DNA from: Ancylobacter novellus
GTDB lineage: Bacteria; Pseudomonadota; Alphaproteobacteria; Rhizobiales; Xanthobacteraceae
Assembly: GCA_003241485.1 (NCBI GenBank)
Contig: QFQD01000017.1
Coordinates: 1 to 64,000, forward strand
Reading direction: 5' to 3'
DNA length: 64,000 nucleotides
The position numbers and the translations under genes were made by a program. The notes beneath the pieces were generated by a model that saw only the letters and a program-made list of their open reading frames with translations, searched no databases and was not told where the DNA came from. Shown one piece after another: positions 52,597-61,800 of this stretch (positions are counted from its first letter, which is position 1; every line of letters begins with the position of its first letter).

Positions 52597-53595
52597 ATGG
52601 CGCTTCCTGATTACACCATGCGCCAGCTCCTTGAAGCTGGCGTGCACTTCGGGCATCAGTCCCACCGCTGGAACCCGAAGATGGCTCCGTTCATCTTCGG
52701 CACCCGCAACAACATCCACATTCTCGACCTGGCCCAGACCGTGCCGGCGCTTCACCGCGCCCTGCAGGCGGTGTCCGACACCGTGGCCCGCGGCGGCCGC
52801 GTGCTGTTCGTCGGCACCAAGCGCCAGGCGGCGGATGCTGTGGCCGATGCGGCCAAGCGTTCGGCCCAGTACTATGTCAACTCCCGCTGGCTCGGTGGCA
52901 TGCTGACCAACTGGAAGACCATTTCCCACTCCATCGCCCGCCTGAAGAAGCTCGAAGAGCTGCTCAACGCCGGCGAAGGCGTCGGCTACACCAAGAAGGA
53001 GCGCCTGACGCTCCAGCGCGAGAAGGAAAAGCTGGATCGCGCCCTCGGCGGCATCCGCGACATGGGCGGCATTCCCGACCTCCTCTTCGTGATCGACACC
53101 AACAAGGAAGACCTCGCCGTCGCCGAAGCGCGTCGCCTGGGCATTCCGGTCGCGGCGATCCTCGACACCAATTCCGACCCGGATGGCATCGCCTTCCCGG
53201 TTCCGGGCAATGACGACGCCGGCCGCGCGATCAACCTCTATTGCGACCTCGTCGCCCGCGCTGCGATCGACGGCATCGGCCGCGCTCAGGGTGATCTCGG
53301 CATCGACATCGGCGCCGCCGATGCGCCGCTCGTCGAAGAGCTGCCGCCGGAGTCGATCTGGACGAGCCTTGAGCCGCTGTCGGGCCCGCGCGGCATCGCC
53401 GACGACCTGAAAAAGCTCACGGGCGTCTCGCCGGCCATCGAGAAGAAGCTGACCGACCTTGGCATCTTCCACTTCTCGCAGATCGCCGGCCTGAATGCCG
53501 ACGACGCCCACCGCCTCGGTGAGGAAGTCGGTCTTCCCGGCCGTGTCGACGGCTGGGTGGCGCAGGCGAAGGAACTGACCGCCGAGGTCGAGTGA
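52597..53595 (+). CDS. rpsB: 30S ribosomal protein S2 with C-terminal extension
   Basis: A 332-residue S2; E. coli S2 has 241. The core (about 1-235) has L-L-E-A-G-V-H-F-G-H-Q, R-W-N-P-K-M, F-V-G-T-K-R-Q-A, Y-Y-V-N-x-R-W-L-G-G-M-L-T-N and P-D-L-L-F-V-I-D-T-N-K-E. Residues about 260-332 form an added helix-hairpin-helix-like module (L-K-K-L-T-G-V-S-P-A-I-E-K-K-L, L-G-I-F-H-F-S-Q-I-A), an extension known from Hyphomicrobiales. It leads the rpsB-tsf unit, preceded by a strong promoter. Confidence 0.97.
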   Translation: MALPDYTMRQLLEAGVHFGHQSHRWNPKMAPFIFGTRNNIHILDLAQTVPALHRALQAVSDTVARGGRVLFVGTKRQAADAVADAAKRSAQYYVNSRWLGGMLTNWKTISHSIARLKKLEELLNAGEGVGYTKKERLTLQREKEKLDRALGGIRDMGGIPDLLFVIDTNKEDLAVAEARRLGIPVAAILDTNSDPDGIAFPVPGNDDAGRAINLYCDLVARAAIDGIGRAQGDLGIDIGAADAPLVEELPPESIWTSLEPLSGPRGIADDLKKLTGVSPAIEKKLTDLGIFHFSQIAGLNADDAHRLGEEVGLPGRVDGWVAQAKELTAEVE

Positions 53596-53612
53596 TTACT
53601 CGCCTTCGCGAG

Positions 53613-53676
53613 GGTGTCACACTCTGACACCAAGCATTGCATCGCACGGCCGGCCCGGAACCCTCCGGCCGGCCGT
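53613..53676. terminator. two tandem hairpins between rpsB and tsf
   Basis: GGTGTCA (53613-53619) pairs with TGACACC (53625-53631), and ACGGCCGGCC (53646-53655) pairs with GGCCGGCCGT (53667-53676), both perfectly. Neither is followed by a T-tract. They may act as an attenuator that lowers tsf relative to rpsB or as an mRNA-processing site. Confidence 0.5.
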
Positions 53677-53714
53677 GTCGTCGAATGACATAGAGATGGT
53701 TTGAGGGATCGAAC

Positions 53715-54638
53715 ATGGCCAACATCACCGCGGGCATGGTGAAAGAGCTGCGCGAAAAGACCGGCGCCGGCATGATGGACTGCAAGGCCGCGCTGAACGA
53801 GGTCGAGGGCGACATCGAGGCCGCGATCGACTGGCTGCGCAAGAAGGGGCTCGCCAAGGCCGCCAAGAAGGCCGGCCGCGTCGCCGCTGAGGGTCTGATC
53901 GGCCTTGCCGTTTCCGGCACAGAGGGCGTCGTTGTCGAGGTCAACTCCGAGACGGACTTCGTTGCGCGCAACGAGCAGTTCCAGCAGCTGGTGCGCGGCA
54001 TCGCCGCTGTGGCGCTTGCCACCTCCGATGATGTCGAGGCCGTAAAGGCGGCCGCCTATCCCGCTGGCGGCACCGTCACCGACGCGATCAACAGCGCCGT
54101 CGCCACCATCGGCGAGCACATGGCGCTGCGCCGCTCCAAGAAGCTTAGCGTCAGCGCTGGCGTCATCGGCTCCTATGTCCACGGTTCGGTGGGCGAGGGT
54201 CTTGGCAAGATTGGCGTTCTGGTTGCCCTCGAATCGACCGGCAAGCAGGACGAGCTCGCGGCGCTCGGCCGCCAGATCGCCATGCATGTCGCCGCGGCCA
54301 ACCCGCAGGCGCTCGATTCCGCCAGCATCGACGCGGATGTTGTCGCGCGCGAGAAGGCCATTCTCGCCGAGAAGGCGCAGGCTTCCGGCAAGCCGGCCAA
54401 TGTGGTCGAGAAGATCGTCGAGAGCGGCCTGAAGACCTTCTTCAAGGAAGTCACGCTCGTCGAGCAGGCTTTCATCCACGATCCGTCCAAGACGGTCGCC
54501 CAGGCGGTTAAGGAAAGCGAAGGCAAGGTCGGCGCGCCGATCAAGCTCGCCGCTTTCGTCCGCTTCGGCCTCGGCGAGGGCGTCGAGAAGCAGGAGAGCG
54601 ATTTCGCTGCTGAAGTCGCCGCGGCCGCCGGCGTCTGA
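53715..54638 (+). CDS. tsf: elongation factor Ts
   Basis: A 307-residue nucleotide exchange factor for EF-Tu. V-K-E-L-R-E-K-T-G-A-G-M-M-D-C-K-A-A-L near residues 7-25, the N-terminal TDF-like segment S-E-T-D-F-V-A-R-N near 78, and M-H-V-A-A-A-N-P-x-A-L near 190 are standard. Length is normal for the class. It lies 119 bases after rpsB and is closed by a terminator. Confidence 0.98.
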   Translation: MANITAGMVKELREKTGAGMMDCKAALNEVEGDIEAAIDWLRKKGLAKAAKKAGRVAAEGLIGLAVSGTEGVVVEVNSETDFVARNEQFQQLVRGIAAVALATSDDVEAVKAAAYPAGGTVTDAINSAVATIGEHMALRRSKKLSVSAGVIGSYVHGSVGEGLGKIGVLVALESTGKQDELAALGRQIAMHVAAANPQALDSASIDADVVAREKAILAEKAQASGKPANVVEKIVESGLKTFFKEVTLVEQAFIHDPSKTVAQAVKESEGKVGAPIKLAAFVRFGLGEGVEKQESDFAAEVAAAAGV

Positions 54639-54671
54639 TCGAGCGTCGGCTCAAGAGTTGCGTTGATAAAC

Positions 54672-54709
54672 ACACGCCGGACAGCCAAAGCGCGGTCCGG
54701 CGTGTTTTA
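54672..54709 (+). terminator. rho-independent terminator of rpsB-tsf
   Basis: ACACGCCGGAC (54672-54682) and GTCCGGCGTGT (54695-54705) form a perfect 11-bp stem with a 12-base loop, followed by TTTTA. It begins 33 bases after the tsf stop and 45 bases before pyrH. Confidence 0.82.
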
Positions 54710-54750
54710 CTATGTGCGTGGCGCGTGCCGCGCGAATCTTCGGGTGCCCC

Positions 54751-55485
54751 ATGTCGATCTCTCCGGACTTTGCTGAACCGACCTATGCGCGCGTGCTGGT
54801 AAAGGTCTCGGGCGAGGCCCTTATGGGGAGCGAGGCGTTCGGCCTGCACTGGCCGACCATCGAGCGGATCGCTGAGGATCTTGTCGAGGCGAAGAGCACA
54901 GGGGCCGAAATCGCGGTCGTGGTTGGTGGCGGCAACATCCTGCGCGGCGCCAGCGTAGCCGGGCAGGGGCTCGACCGTGCGACCGCCGATCACATGGGCA
55001 TGCTCGCCACGGTGATGAACGCGCTCGCGCTGGAGAAGGCGCTCGAGCAGGCGGGCAGCCCGGCGCGCACGCTCTCCGCCATTCCTATGCCGACGATCTG
55101 CGAGCCCTATGCGCGCCAGACCGCTTCCCGCCATCTCGCGCGCGGGCGCATCGTTCTGCTCGCGGGCGGCACGGGCAATCCTTATTTCACCACCGACACG
55201 GGTGCGGTGCTGCGGGCCGCCGAGCTGGAATGCGACGCGGTCCTCAAGGCGACCAATGTGGACGGCGTCTATACCGCCGATCCCAAGACGCACCCCGAGG
55301 CGACGCGCTATGAGCGGCTGACGCATGATGAGGCGCTCGCCAAGGACCTGAAAGTGATGGACGCCGCCGCGTTTGCGCTGGCACGCGAGGCCAAGCTGCC
55401 GATCGTCGTCTTCTCCATCCGCGAGCCAGGCGCCATCGCCGCGGCGCTGCGCGGGAAGGGGCGTGCAACGACCGTCGCGCCGTAA
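54751..55485 (+). CDS. pyrH: uridylate kinase
   Basis: A 244-residue UMP kinase of the amino-acid-kinase fold, making UDP from UMP. K-V-S-G-E-A-L-M-G near 16, V-V-G-G-G-N-I-L-R-G near 52, T-A-D-H-M-G-M-L-A-T-V-M-N-A-L near 75, and G-T-G-N-P-Y-F-T-T-D-T-G-A near 140 are family motifs. K-A-T-N-V-D-G-V-Y lies near 165. Start ATG 54751; the frame is open further upstream into the tsf terminator. Confidence 0.97.
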   Translation: MSISPDFAEPTYARVLVKVSGEALMGSEAFGLHWPTIERIAEDLVEAKSTGAEIAVVVGGGNILRGASVAGQGLDRATADHMGMLATVMNALALEKALEQAGSPARTLSAIPMPTICEPYARQTASRHLARGRIVLLAGGTGNPYFTTDTGAVLRAAELECDAVLKATNVDGVYTADPKTHPEATRYERLTHDEALAKDLKVMDAAAFALAREAKLPIVVFSIREPGAIAAALRGKGRATTVAP

Positions 55486-55489
55486 GCGC

Positions 55490-55518
55490 TTGCCAGCGGC
55501 GCGCAGACATTCGATATA
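55490..55518 (+). promoter_or_regulatory. sigma-70-type promoter of frr
   Basis: TTGCCA (55490-55495), preceded by C as in the alphaproteobacterial consensus, a 17-base spacer and GATATA (55513-55518). The start near 55525 gives a leader of about 84 bases before frr. It suggests that frr and the envelope genes behind it are expressed apart from pyrH. Confidence 0.6.
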
Positions 55519-55608
55519 GCCACAGCCGCGCGGCAAAGATCGGCGGCTGAACTTGCGCGACGAGCTACGCGCCCGCGGGCGCAGCAAGAAAAAGGGAAGA
55601 GGTTCGCC

Positions 55609-56172
55609 ATGAGCACTCAGCCGGTCGAAATCGCCGACCTCAAGCGCCGCATGCAGGGCGCGATCGGTGTACTGAAGCAGGAGCTGTCAGGCTTGCGCAC
55701 CGGGCGCGCCTCGGCCAGCCTGCTTGAGCCCATCCAGGTCGATGCCTATGGCAGCCACATGCCGCTAAGCCAGGTGGCCTCCGTCAACGTCCCTGAGCCG
55801 CGCCTGCTCTCCGTACAGGTTTGGGACCGTGGCATGGTCGCCGCCGTCGAGAAGGCCATCCGTGAGTCCAATCTCGGCCTCAACCCGCAGACGGAAGGCC
55901 AGGTTCTGCGTGTGCGCATTCCGGAACTGACGCAGGAGCGTCGCCAGGAACTCGTCAAGGTCGCACACAAATACGCCGAGGCTGCCCGCGTTTCGGTGCG
56001 CCATGTGCGTCGTGATGGTCTCGACACCCTGAAGAAGGCGGAGAAGGACGGCGAGATGAGCACGGACGATCTCGACCGGCTGGCCGATCAGGTGCAGAAG
56101 GCGACGGATCAGTCGATCACCGAGATCGATCAGGTGCTGTCGTCCAAGGAAAAGGAAATCCTGGCGGTCTGA
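55609..56172 (+). CDS. frr: ribosome recycling factor
   Basis: A 187-residue protein that splits post-termination ribosomes with EF-G. G-L-R-T-G-R-A-S-A-S-L-L near 29-40, then L-L-S-V-Q-V-W-D near 66, N-P-Q-T-E-G-Q-V-L-R-V-R-I-P near 91 and R-R-Q-E-L-V-K-V-A-H near 115 match RRF, as does the C-terminal long helix. The gene has GGGAAGAGG upstream. Confidence 0.98.
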   Translation: MSTQPVEIADLKRRMQGAIGVLKQELSGLRTGRASASLLEPIQVDAYGSHMPLSQVASVNVPEPRLLSVQVWDRGMVAAVEKAIRESNLGLNPQTEGQVLRVRIPELTQERRQELVKVAHKYAEAARVSVRHVRRDGLDTLKKAEKDGEMSTDDLDRLADQVQKATDQSITEIDQVLSSKEKEILAV

Positions 56173-56198
56173 TCGCGGCGCGACGGAGGGGGCCTTTC

Positions 56199-56987
<789 letters not shown>

Positions 56988-57936
56988 GGCGTTGAAGCTC
57001 GGAGCGGACTTTCTGCCTCGTCTCGGATCCACGGTGATCCTGGCGCCCGCCGTTCTCCTGCTTCTTGTCTGGGGGAGCTGGCCCTTCGCCCTCCTCGTTC
57101 TGGCCACGGCTGTCGCGATCCTCTGGGAATGGCTGACCATGACCGCCGCGCGGCCTAAACCGTGGCTGCTCGCCGTTGGGGGAGGGGTGCTGACCGCCGC
57201 CGCGCTTATGCTGGCGGTTCGCCCACCATCGGCGGCGATTGGTCTGGTGCTGCTTGGGATGGTGGCCATGACGCTGGTGGCGCGCGGCGGGCGACTGATG
57301 CGCCCGTGGCCGCCGGCCGGGCTTTTCTACGCCGCGGCGTTTCTGCTGCCGGTTCTCGTGCTCCGCGCCGACCCGAACTTCGGCCTGCTTGCCATGCTGT
57401 GGCTCTTGGCCGTGGTCTGGAGCACGGACATCGCCGCTTATTTCTGTGGTCGTCTGCTGGGCGGACCCAAACTCTGGCCGCGCGTCAGTCCGAACAAGAC
57501 CTGGTCGGGCGCGATCGGCGGTACGCTGTTCGGGACGATCGCCGGCATGCTCGCCCTTTCGGTCGCGGAGGTGCCCTCGGTGTGGCTTGCGGCGCCGGCG
57601 GCCCTGGTCGTCAGCATCGTCAGCCAAGGCGGTGACTTGTTCGAATCCGCGATGAAACGACGGTTTGGCGTCAAGGATTCGAGCCGTCTCATTCCCGGCC
57701 ATGGCGGCCTTATGGACCGGCTGGACGGACTGATTACCGCTGCGGCTTTCGCGCTGCTGCTGGGAATTCTACGCGACCCGTCTGCGCCTGCTGCCGGGCT
57801 GCTGGTGTGGTGATTGCGTCGAAACGCCGGCTGTCGCCGGTGGATAAGGACGGACTTTTGCCCAAGTTCGCCTTAAACCTTGCCTATGAGTGCGGCGCCG
57901 CTCGGCCGGTGCCGTCAATCTTGGGATAATTTCGCA

Positions 57937-59082
57937 ATGGAAATACTCGCCTCGATGGGCGGCAGCGCGAGCTGGCTTCTCGGTTACGTCATCCCGTTCC
58001 TGTTCGTGCTGACGATCGTCGTCTTCTTTCATGAACTGGGACACTTCTGGGTGGCACGCCGGGTCGGGGTGAGGGTGGTTGCCTTCTCGATCGGCTTCGG
58101 CCCGGAACTCGCCGGGTTCAATGACAGGCACGGAACGCGCTGGAAGATCTCCGCGATTCCGCTTGGCGGCTATGTGAAGTTTCTCGGTGACGACAGCGCG
58201 GCTTCGACGCCGGACAAGGCCGCGCTCGACCATATGAGCGAGGTCGAGCGCCGCGAGAGTTTCTTCCACAAGCCCGTTGCCGCGCGTGCGGCGATTGTCG
58301 CGGCGGGACCCATCGCCAATTTCATTCTCGCCATCGTCATCTTCGCCACCCTGTTCATGACGGTCGGGCGGCAGGTCACCACGCCGCAGGTCGATGCGAT
58401 TCAGGCCGGCAGCGCTGCCGAACGCGCCGGCTTTCAGCCGAACGACGTGATCGTGAGCATTGACGGGGAGAAGATCGATTCCTTCGGCGACATGCAGCGC
58501 ATCGTCAGCGCGAGCGCCGAGCGGCCGCTACGCATCGAGGTGCAGCGCGGCGGTGTCATCGAGAGCCTTACGGCAACGCCGGATCGTCGCGAGATCACCG
58601 ACACCTTCGGCAATGTTCACCGCATCGGCGTGCTCGGGATCTCCCGCTCCACGGGCGGCGCCGAGGTGCGCACTGAGCGCTTCGGGCCGATTGATGCCGT
58701 AACGATGGCGACCAAGGAAGTGTGGTTCATCGTCGACCGCACCTTCGACTATCTCGGCGGGGTCGTGACAGGCCGCGAATCGGCCGACCAGCTGGGTGGC
58801 CCGATTCGGATCGCCCAGGTCTCAGGACAGGTGGCGACCTTCGGCATCGCGGCGCTTCTTCAGCTCGCCGCGGTCCTCTCGGTTTCGATCGGTCTTCTTA
58901 ACCTCTTTCCCGTACCCTTGCTGGATGGCGGGCATTTGCTCTTCTACGCCATCGAGGCACTGCGCGGCCGGCCGCTCAGTGAACGAGCGCAGGAGGTGGG
59001 GTTCCGCATCGGTCTGGCTCTGGTTCTGATGCTGATGCTGTTTGCGACGTGGAACGATATTCTCAATATATCAAAGTCTTGA
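57937..59082 (+). CDS. rseP: site-2 metalloprotease RseP (MmpA type)
   Basis: A 381-residue inner-membrane zinc protease. H-E-L-G-H at 32-36 lies in the first helix, and N-L-F-P-V-P-L-L-D-G-G near 322 is the C-terminal active-site part. P-L-G-G-Y-V-K-F and a single PDZ domain (about 135-215) lie between; E. coli RseP has two PDZ domains, while alphaproteobacterial MmpA-like proteins have one. It cleaves membrane-bound regulators or leftover signal peptides. ATG 57937 follows GGGAT. In this cluster dxr would be expected just before it but is absent: only 123 bases separate it from cdsA. Confidence 0.95.
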   Translation: MEILASMGGSASWLLGYVIPFLFVLTIVVFFHELGHFWVARRVGVRVVAFSIGFGPELAGFNDRHGTRWKISAIPLGGYVKFLGDDSAASTPDKAALDHMSEVERRESFFHKPVAARAAIVAAGPIANFILAIVIFATLFMTVGRQVTTPQVDAIQAGSAAERAGFQPNDVIVSIDGEKIDSFGDMQRIVSASAERPLRIEVQRGGVIESLTATPDRREITDTFGNVHRIGVLGISRSTGGAEVRTERFGPIDAVTMATKEVWFIVDRTFDYLGGVVTGRESADQLGGPIRIAQVSGQVATFGIAALLQLAAVLSVSIGLLNLFPVPLLDGGHLLFYAIEALRGRPLSERAQEVGFRIGLALVLMLMLFATWNDILNISKS

Positions 59083-59089
59083 GTCGGCT

Positions 59090-59123
59090 GGCTCGGGCGT
59101 TGCCGTCTGGCAACGCCCGAGCC
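59090..59123. terminator. very strong hairpin between rseP and bamA
   Basis: GGCTCGGGCGTTGCC (59090-59104) and GGCAACGCCCGAGCC (59109-59123) make a perfect 15-bp stem with loop GTCT, seven bases after the rseP stop. GAAAAGG follows, so there is no U-tract. The remaining 137 bases to bamA contain only a weak promoter candidate, TTGCAG (59154-59159) and TACAAG (59176-59181). Confidence 0.6.
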
Positions 59124-59260
59124 GAAAAGGCGTGAGTAGGGTCTCCGCTTGGTTTGCAGGTGCGAGAAAAGCCTGTACAAGCGGACGGCAGGGTGAAGAT
59201 CGTGCCGTGCTGCGGCAGCAGTCGGCATGGCGTCAGAACAACGGTAAGGTTGCGCACCAA

Positions 59261-61714
59261 ATGGCTGGTAGTGTCCGGTTTATGAGTAAGATGGCTTCAG
59301 TGGCCGGTGTTGTGGCGCTGCTGGCCGTTTCAGGCGTCGCCGGGACTGTCGTCGCTCCGGTCAGCGCTGTGGCGCAGACCGCAAGTTCAATTGTGGTCGA
59401 GGGGAATCGGCGCGTCGATTCCGAAACCATCCGCTCCTATTTCCAGACTCAGCCGGGCGAGCGCCTTACTCCCGCGAAGATCGACGAGGCCCTGAAGGCG
59501 CTTTATGCCACCGGGCTATTCTCCGACGTCACCATCAGCAATCGTGGTGGGCGCATCGTCGTGACGGTCGCCGAGAACGAGGTCGTCAACCGCGTTGCCT
59601 TCGAGGGCAACAAGAAGATCAAGGACGAGCAGCTCGCAAGTGAGGTGCAGTCCAAGGCGCGTGCGCCGTTCTCGAAGACGACCGTTCAGGCCGATACGCA
59701 GCGTATCATTGAACTTTATCGCCGCTCGGGACGCTACGACGTTCGCGTCGAACCGAAGATCATCGAGCGTGGCCAGGGCCGCGTCGATCTGGTCTTCGAG
59801 ATCAACGAGGGTGACAAGCTCGGCATCGCCGAGATCAAGTTCGTTGGCAACAAGGCGTTCTCGGCCAACAAGCTCAAGGAAGAGCTGACCACGACCGAGT
59901 CGAATTGGCTGTCCTGGCTGAAGAACACGGACGTTTATGACGTCGACCGCATCAATTCCGATCAGGAGCTGCTGCGCCGCTTCTACCTGAAGCATGGCTA
60001 TGCGGACTTCCGCATCATCTCTGTGACCGCTGACCTCGACCGCCAGAAGGAAGGGTTCATCCTGACCTATGTGGTCGATGAGGGCCCGCAGTACACGGTT
60101 GGTTCCGTGGACGTCGTCTCCGGCATCAAGGATGTTGACCCGGCTGCTATACGTGCCGCGCTGCGCGTGCAGAAGGGGCAGGTCTATAACGCCGAGCTGG
60201 TCGAGAAGTCTGTCGAGAACGCGACCATCGAAGTGTCGAAGGCGGGCTACGCCTTCGCGCAGGTTCGTCCGCGTGGCGATCGCGACGCGCAGAACCGCAC
60301 GATCTCGCTGGTCTTCGCTGTCGAAGAAGGTCCGCGCGTTTATGTCGAGCGCATCGACATTCGCGGCAACACCCGCACCCGCGACTGGGTCATTCGCCGC
60401 GAATTCGATCTCGCCGAGGGTGACGCCTATAATCGCGTGCTGATCGATCGCGCCGAGCGCCGTCTGCGCAATCTCGGTTACTTCAAGGATGTGAAGATCA
60501 CCACCGAGCCGGGCACCGCGCCCGACCGCGTCATCCTTGTGGTGCAGGTCGAGGATCAGCCCACCGGTGAGTTCTCGATCTCCGGCGGTTACTCGACGGC
60601 CGATGGCTTCATCGGCGAAGTGGCCGTCTCGGAAAAGAATTTCCTGGGTCGCGGCCAGTATGTGCGCCTCGCGGGTTCGCTTGGCCAGAACACGCAGGGC
60701 GCCGACTTCAGCTTCACCGAGCCCTATTTCCTCGACTATCGCGTCGCGGCCGGTTTCGACCTCTACTGGAAGGAAACCAGCTCGACCTCGTACAGCCCGT
60801 ATGACACGTCGACGGCGGGTGGCACGCTGCGGGTCTCGCTGCCGCTGACTGACGAGCTGACGCTGGGTCTGCGCTACAGCCTCTACCAAAAGGAAATCAA
60901 CGTCGACGCTCAGGACTATGTCTATTACGGCAATGTCTCCTGGGCCCTGCTTGAGGTGAACGGCGATCCGGCCCTGACGTCGGCGATCGGTTACACGCTG
61001 TCGTACAACATGCTCGACAGCAACACCGACCCGACCAACGGCTATCTGCTTGAACTGAAGCAGGATCTGGCCGGCCTCGGCGGCGATGTGAACTACATTC
61101 GCACCACCTTCGACTCGCGCTTCTACTTCCCGGTGTACGGTGATGTGACCCTCATGCTGCGTGGCCAGGCCGGCAATATCGCCTCCTGGGGCGGCGAGGA
61201 CCTGCGTATCCTGGACAACTTCTTCAAGGGTCCGGATCTCGTGCGCGGCTTCGAGCCGAACGGCATTGGCCCGCGTGACTTGGCTTCCGGCTGCAGCTTG
61301 GTGACTGGTTACTGCGACAATTCCACCGCGGATGCGCTGGGCGGCACGCTTTATTGGGGCACGACGGCGGAAATTCAGTTCCCGCTCACCTTCCTGCCGA
61401 AGGAACTGGGCATGAAGGCCGCTATCTTCGCGGATGCGGGCTCGCTGTGGGACTATCAGGGTGCGACGACCTTCCCGACTATCGATGGGTGGCAGAACAG
61501 CCTGACGAACTGCTCGGCCATTACGGGCTCCAAGACGCAGGGCTATAACAATGTCTGCGTCGCCGACAGCGATCTGGTACGGTCGTCGGTGGGTGTCAGC
61601 CTGATCTGGAAGTCGCCCTTCGGTCCGCTGCGCTTCGACTACGCTTGGGCGCTGACCAAGGAAGACTACGACCAGACGCAGGCTTTCCGCTTCAGCGGCG
61701 GCACGCGCTTCTGA
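59261..61714 (+). CDS. bamA: outer membrane protein assembly factor BamA
   Basis: An 817-residue Omp85 protein that inserts beta-barrels into the outer membrane. ATG 59261 begins a signal peptide (hydrophobic core to about residue 38, A-V-A-Q cleavage). Five POTRA domains follow (about 40-390), starting with I-V-V-E-G-N-R-R-V-D-S-E-T-I-R. The barrel holds G-Y-S-T-A-D-G-F-I-G-E near 445, the lid-loop-type V-R-G-F near 662 and ends in G-G-T-R-F with the terminal Phe. A second ATG at 59282 is possible. Hairpins lie on both sides of the gene. Confidence 0.97.
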   Translation: MAGSVRFMSKMASVAGVVALLAVSGVAGTVVAPVSAVAQTASSIVVEGNRRVDSETIRSYFQTQPGERLTPAKIDEALKALYATGLFSDVTISNRGGRIVVTVAENEVVNRVAFEGNKKIKDEQLASEVQSKARAPFSKTTVQADTQRIIELYRRSGRYDVRVEPKIIERGQGRVDLVFEINEGDKLGIAEIKFVGNKAFSANKLKEELTTTESNWLSWLKNTDVYDVDRINSDQELLRRFYLKHGYADFRIISVTADLDRQKEGFILTYVVDEGPQYTVGSVDVVSGIKDVDPAAIRAALRVQKGQVYNAELVEKSVENATIEVSKAGYAFAQVRPRGDRDAQNRTISLVFAVEEGPRVYVERIDIRGNTRTRDWVIRREFDLAEGDAYNRVLIDRAERRLRNLGYFKDVKITTEPGTAPDRVILVVQVEDQPTGEFSISGGYSTADGFIGEVAVSEKNFLGRGQYVRLAGSLGQNTQGADFSFTEPYFLDYRVAAGFDLYWKETSSTSYSPYDTSTAGGTLRVSLPLTDELTLGLRYSLYQKEINVDAQDYVYYGNVSWALLEVNGDPALTSAIGYTLSYNMLDSNTDPTNGYLLELKQDLAGLGGDVNYIRTTFDSRFYFPVYGDVTLMLRGQAGNIASWGGEDLRILDNFFKGPDLVRGFEPNGIGPRDLASGCSLVTGYCDNSTADALGGTLYWGTTAEIQFPLTFLPKELGMKAAIFADAGSLWDYQGATTFPTIDGWQNSLTNCSAITGSKTQGYNNVCVADSDLVRSSVGVSLIWKSPFGPLRFDYAWALTKEDYDQTQAFRFSGGTRF

Positions 61715-61739
61715 TAAGCTGACAAAAGTCGAGCTTGCG

Positions 61740-61765
61740 CGACGGCCCGGTCTTCCGGGCCGTCG
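61740..61765. terminator. strong hairpin between bamA and lpxD
   Basis: CGACGGCCCGG (61740-61750) and CCGGGCCGTCG (61755-61765) form a perfect 11-bp stem with loop TCTT, 25 bases after the bamA stop and 36 before lpxD. No T-tract follows. Confidence 0.55.
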
Positions 61766-61800
61766 GTGCATTTAGGGAACAGGTCAGCGGCGCGGCGGCT

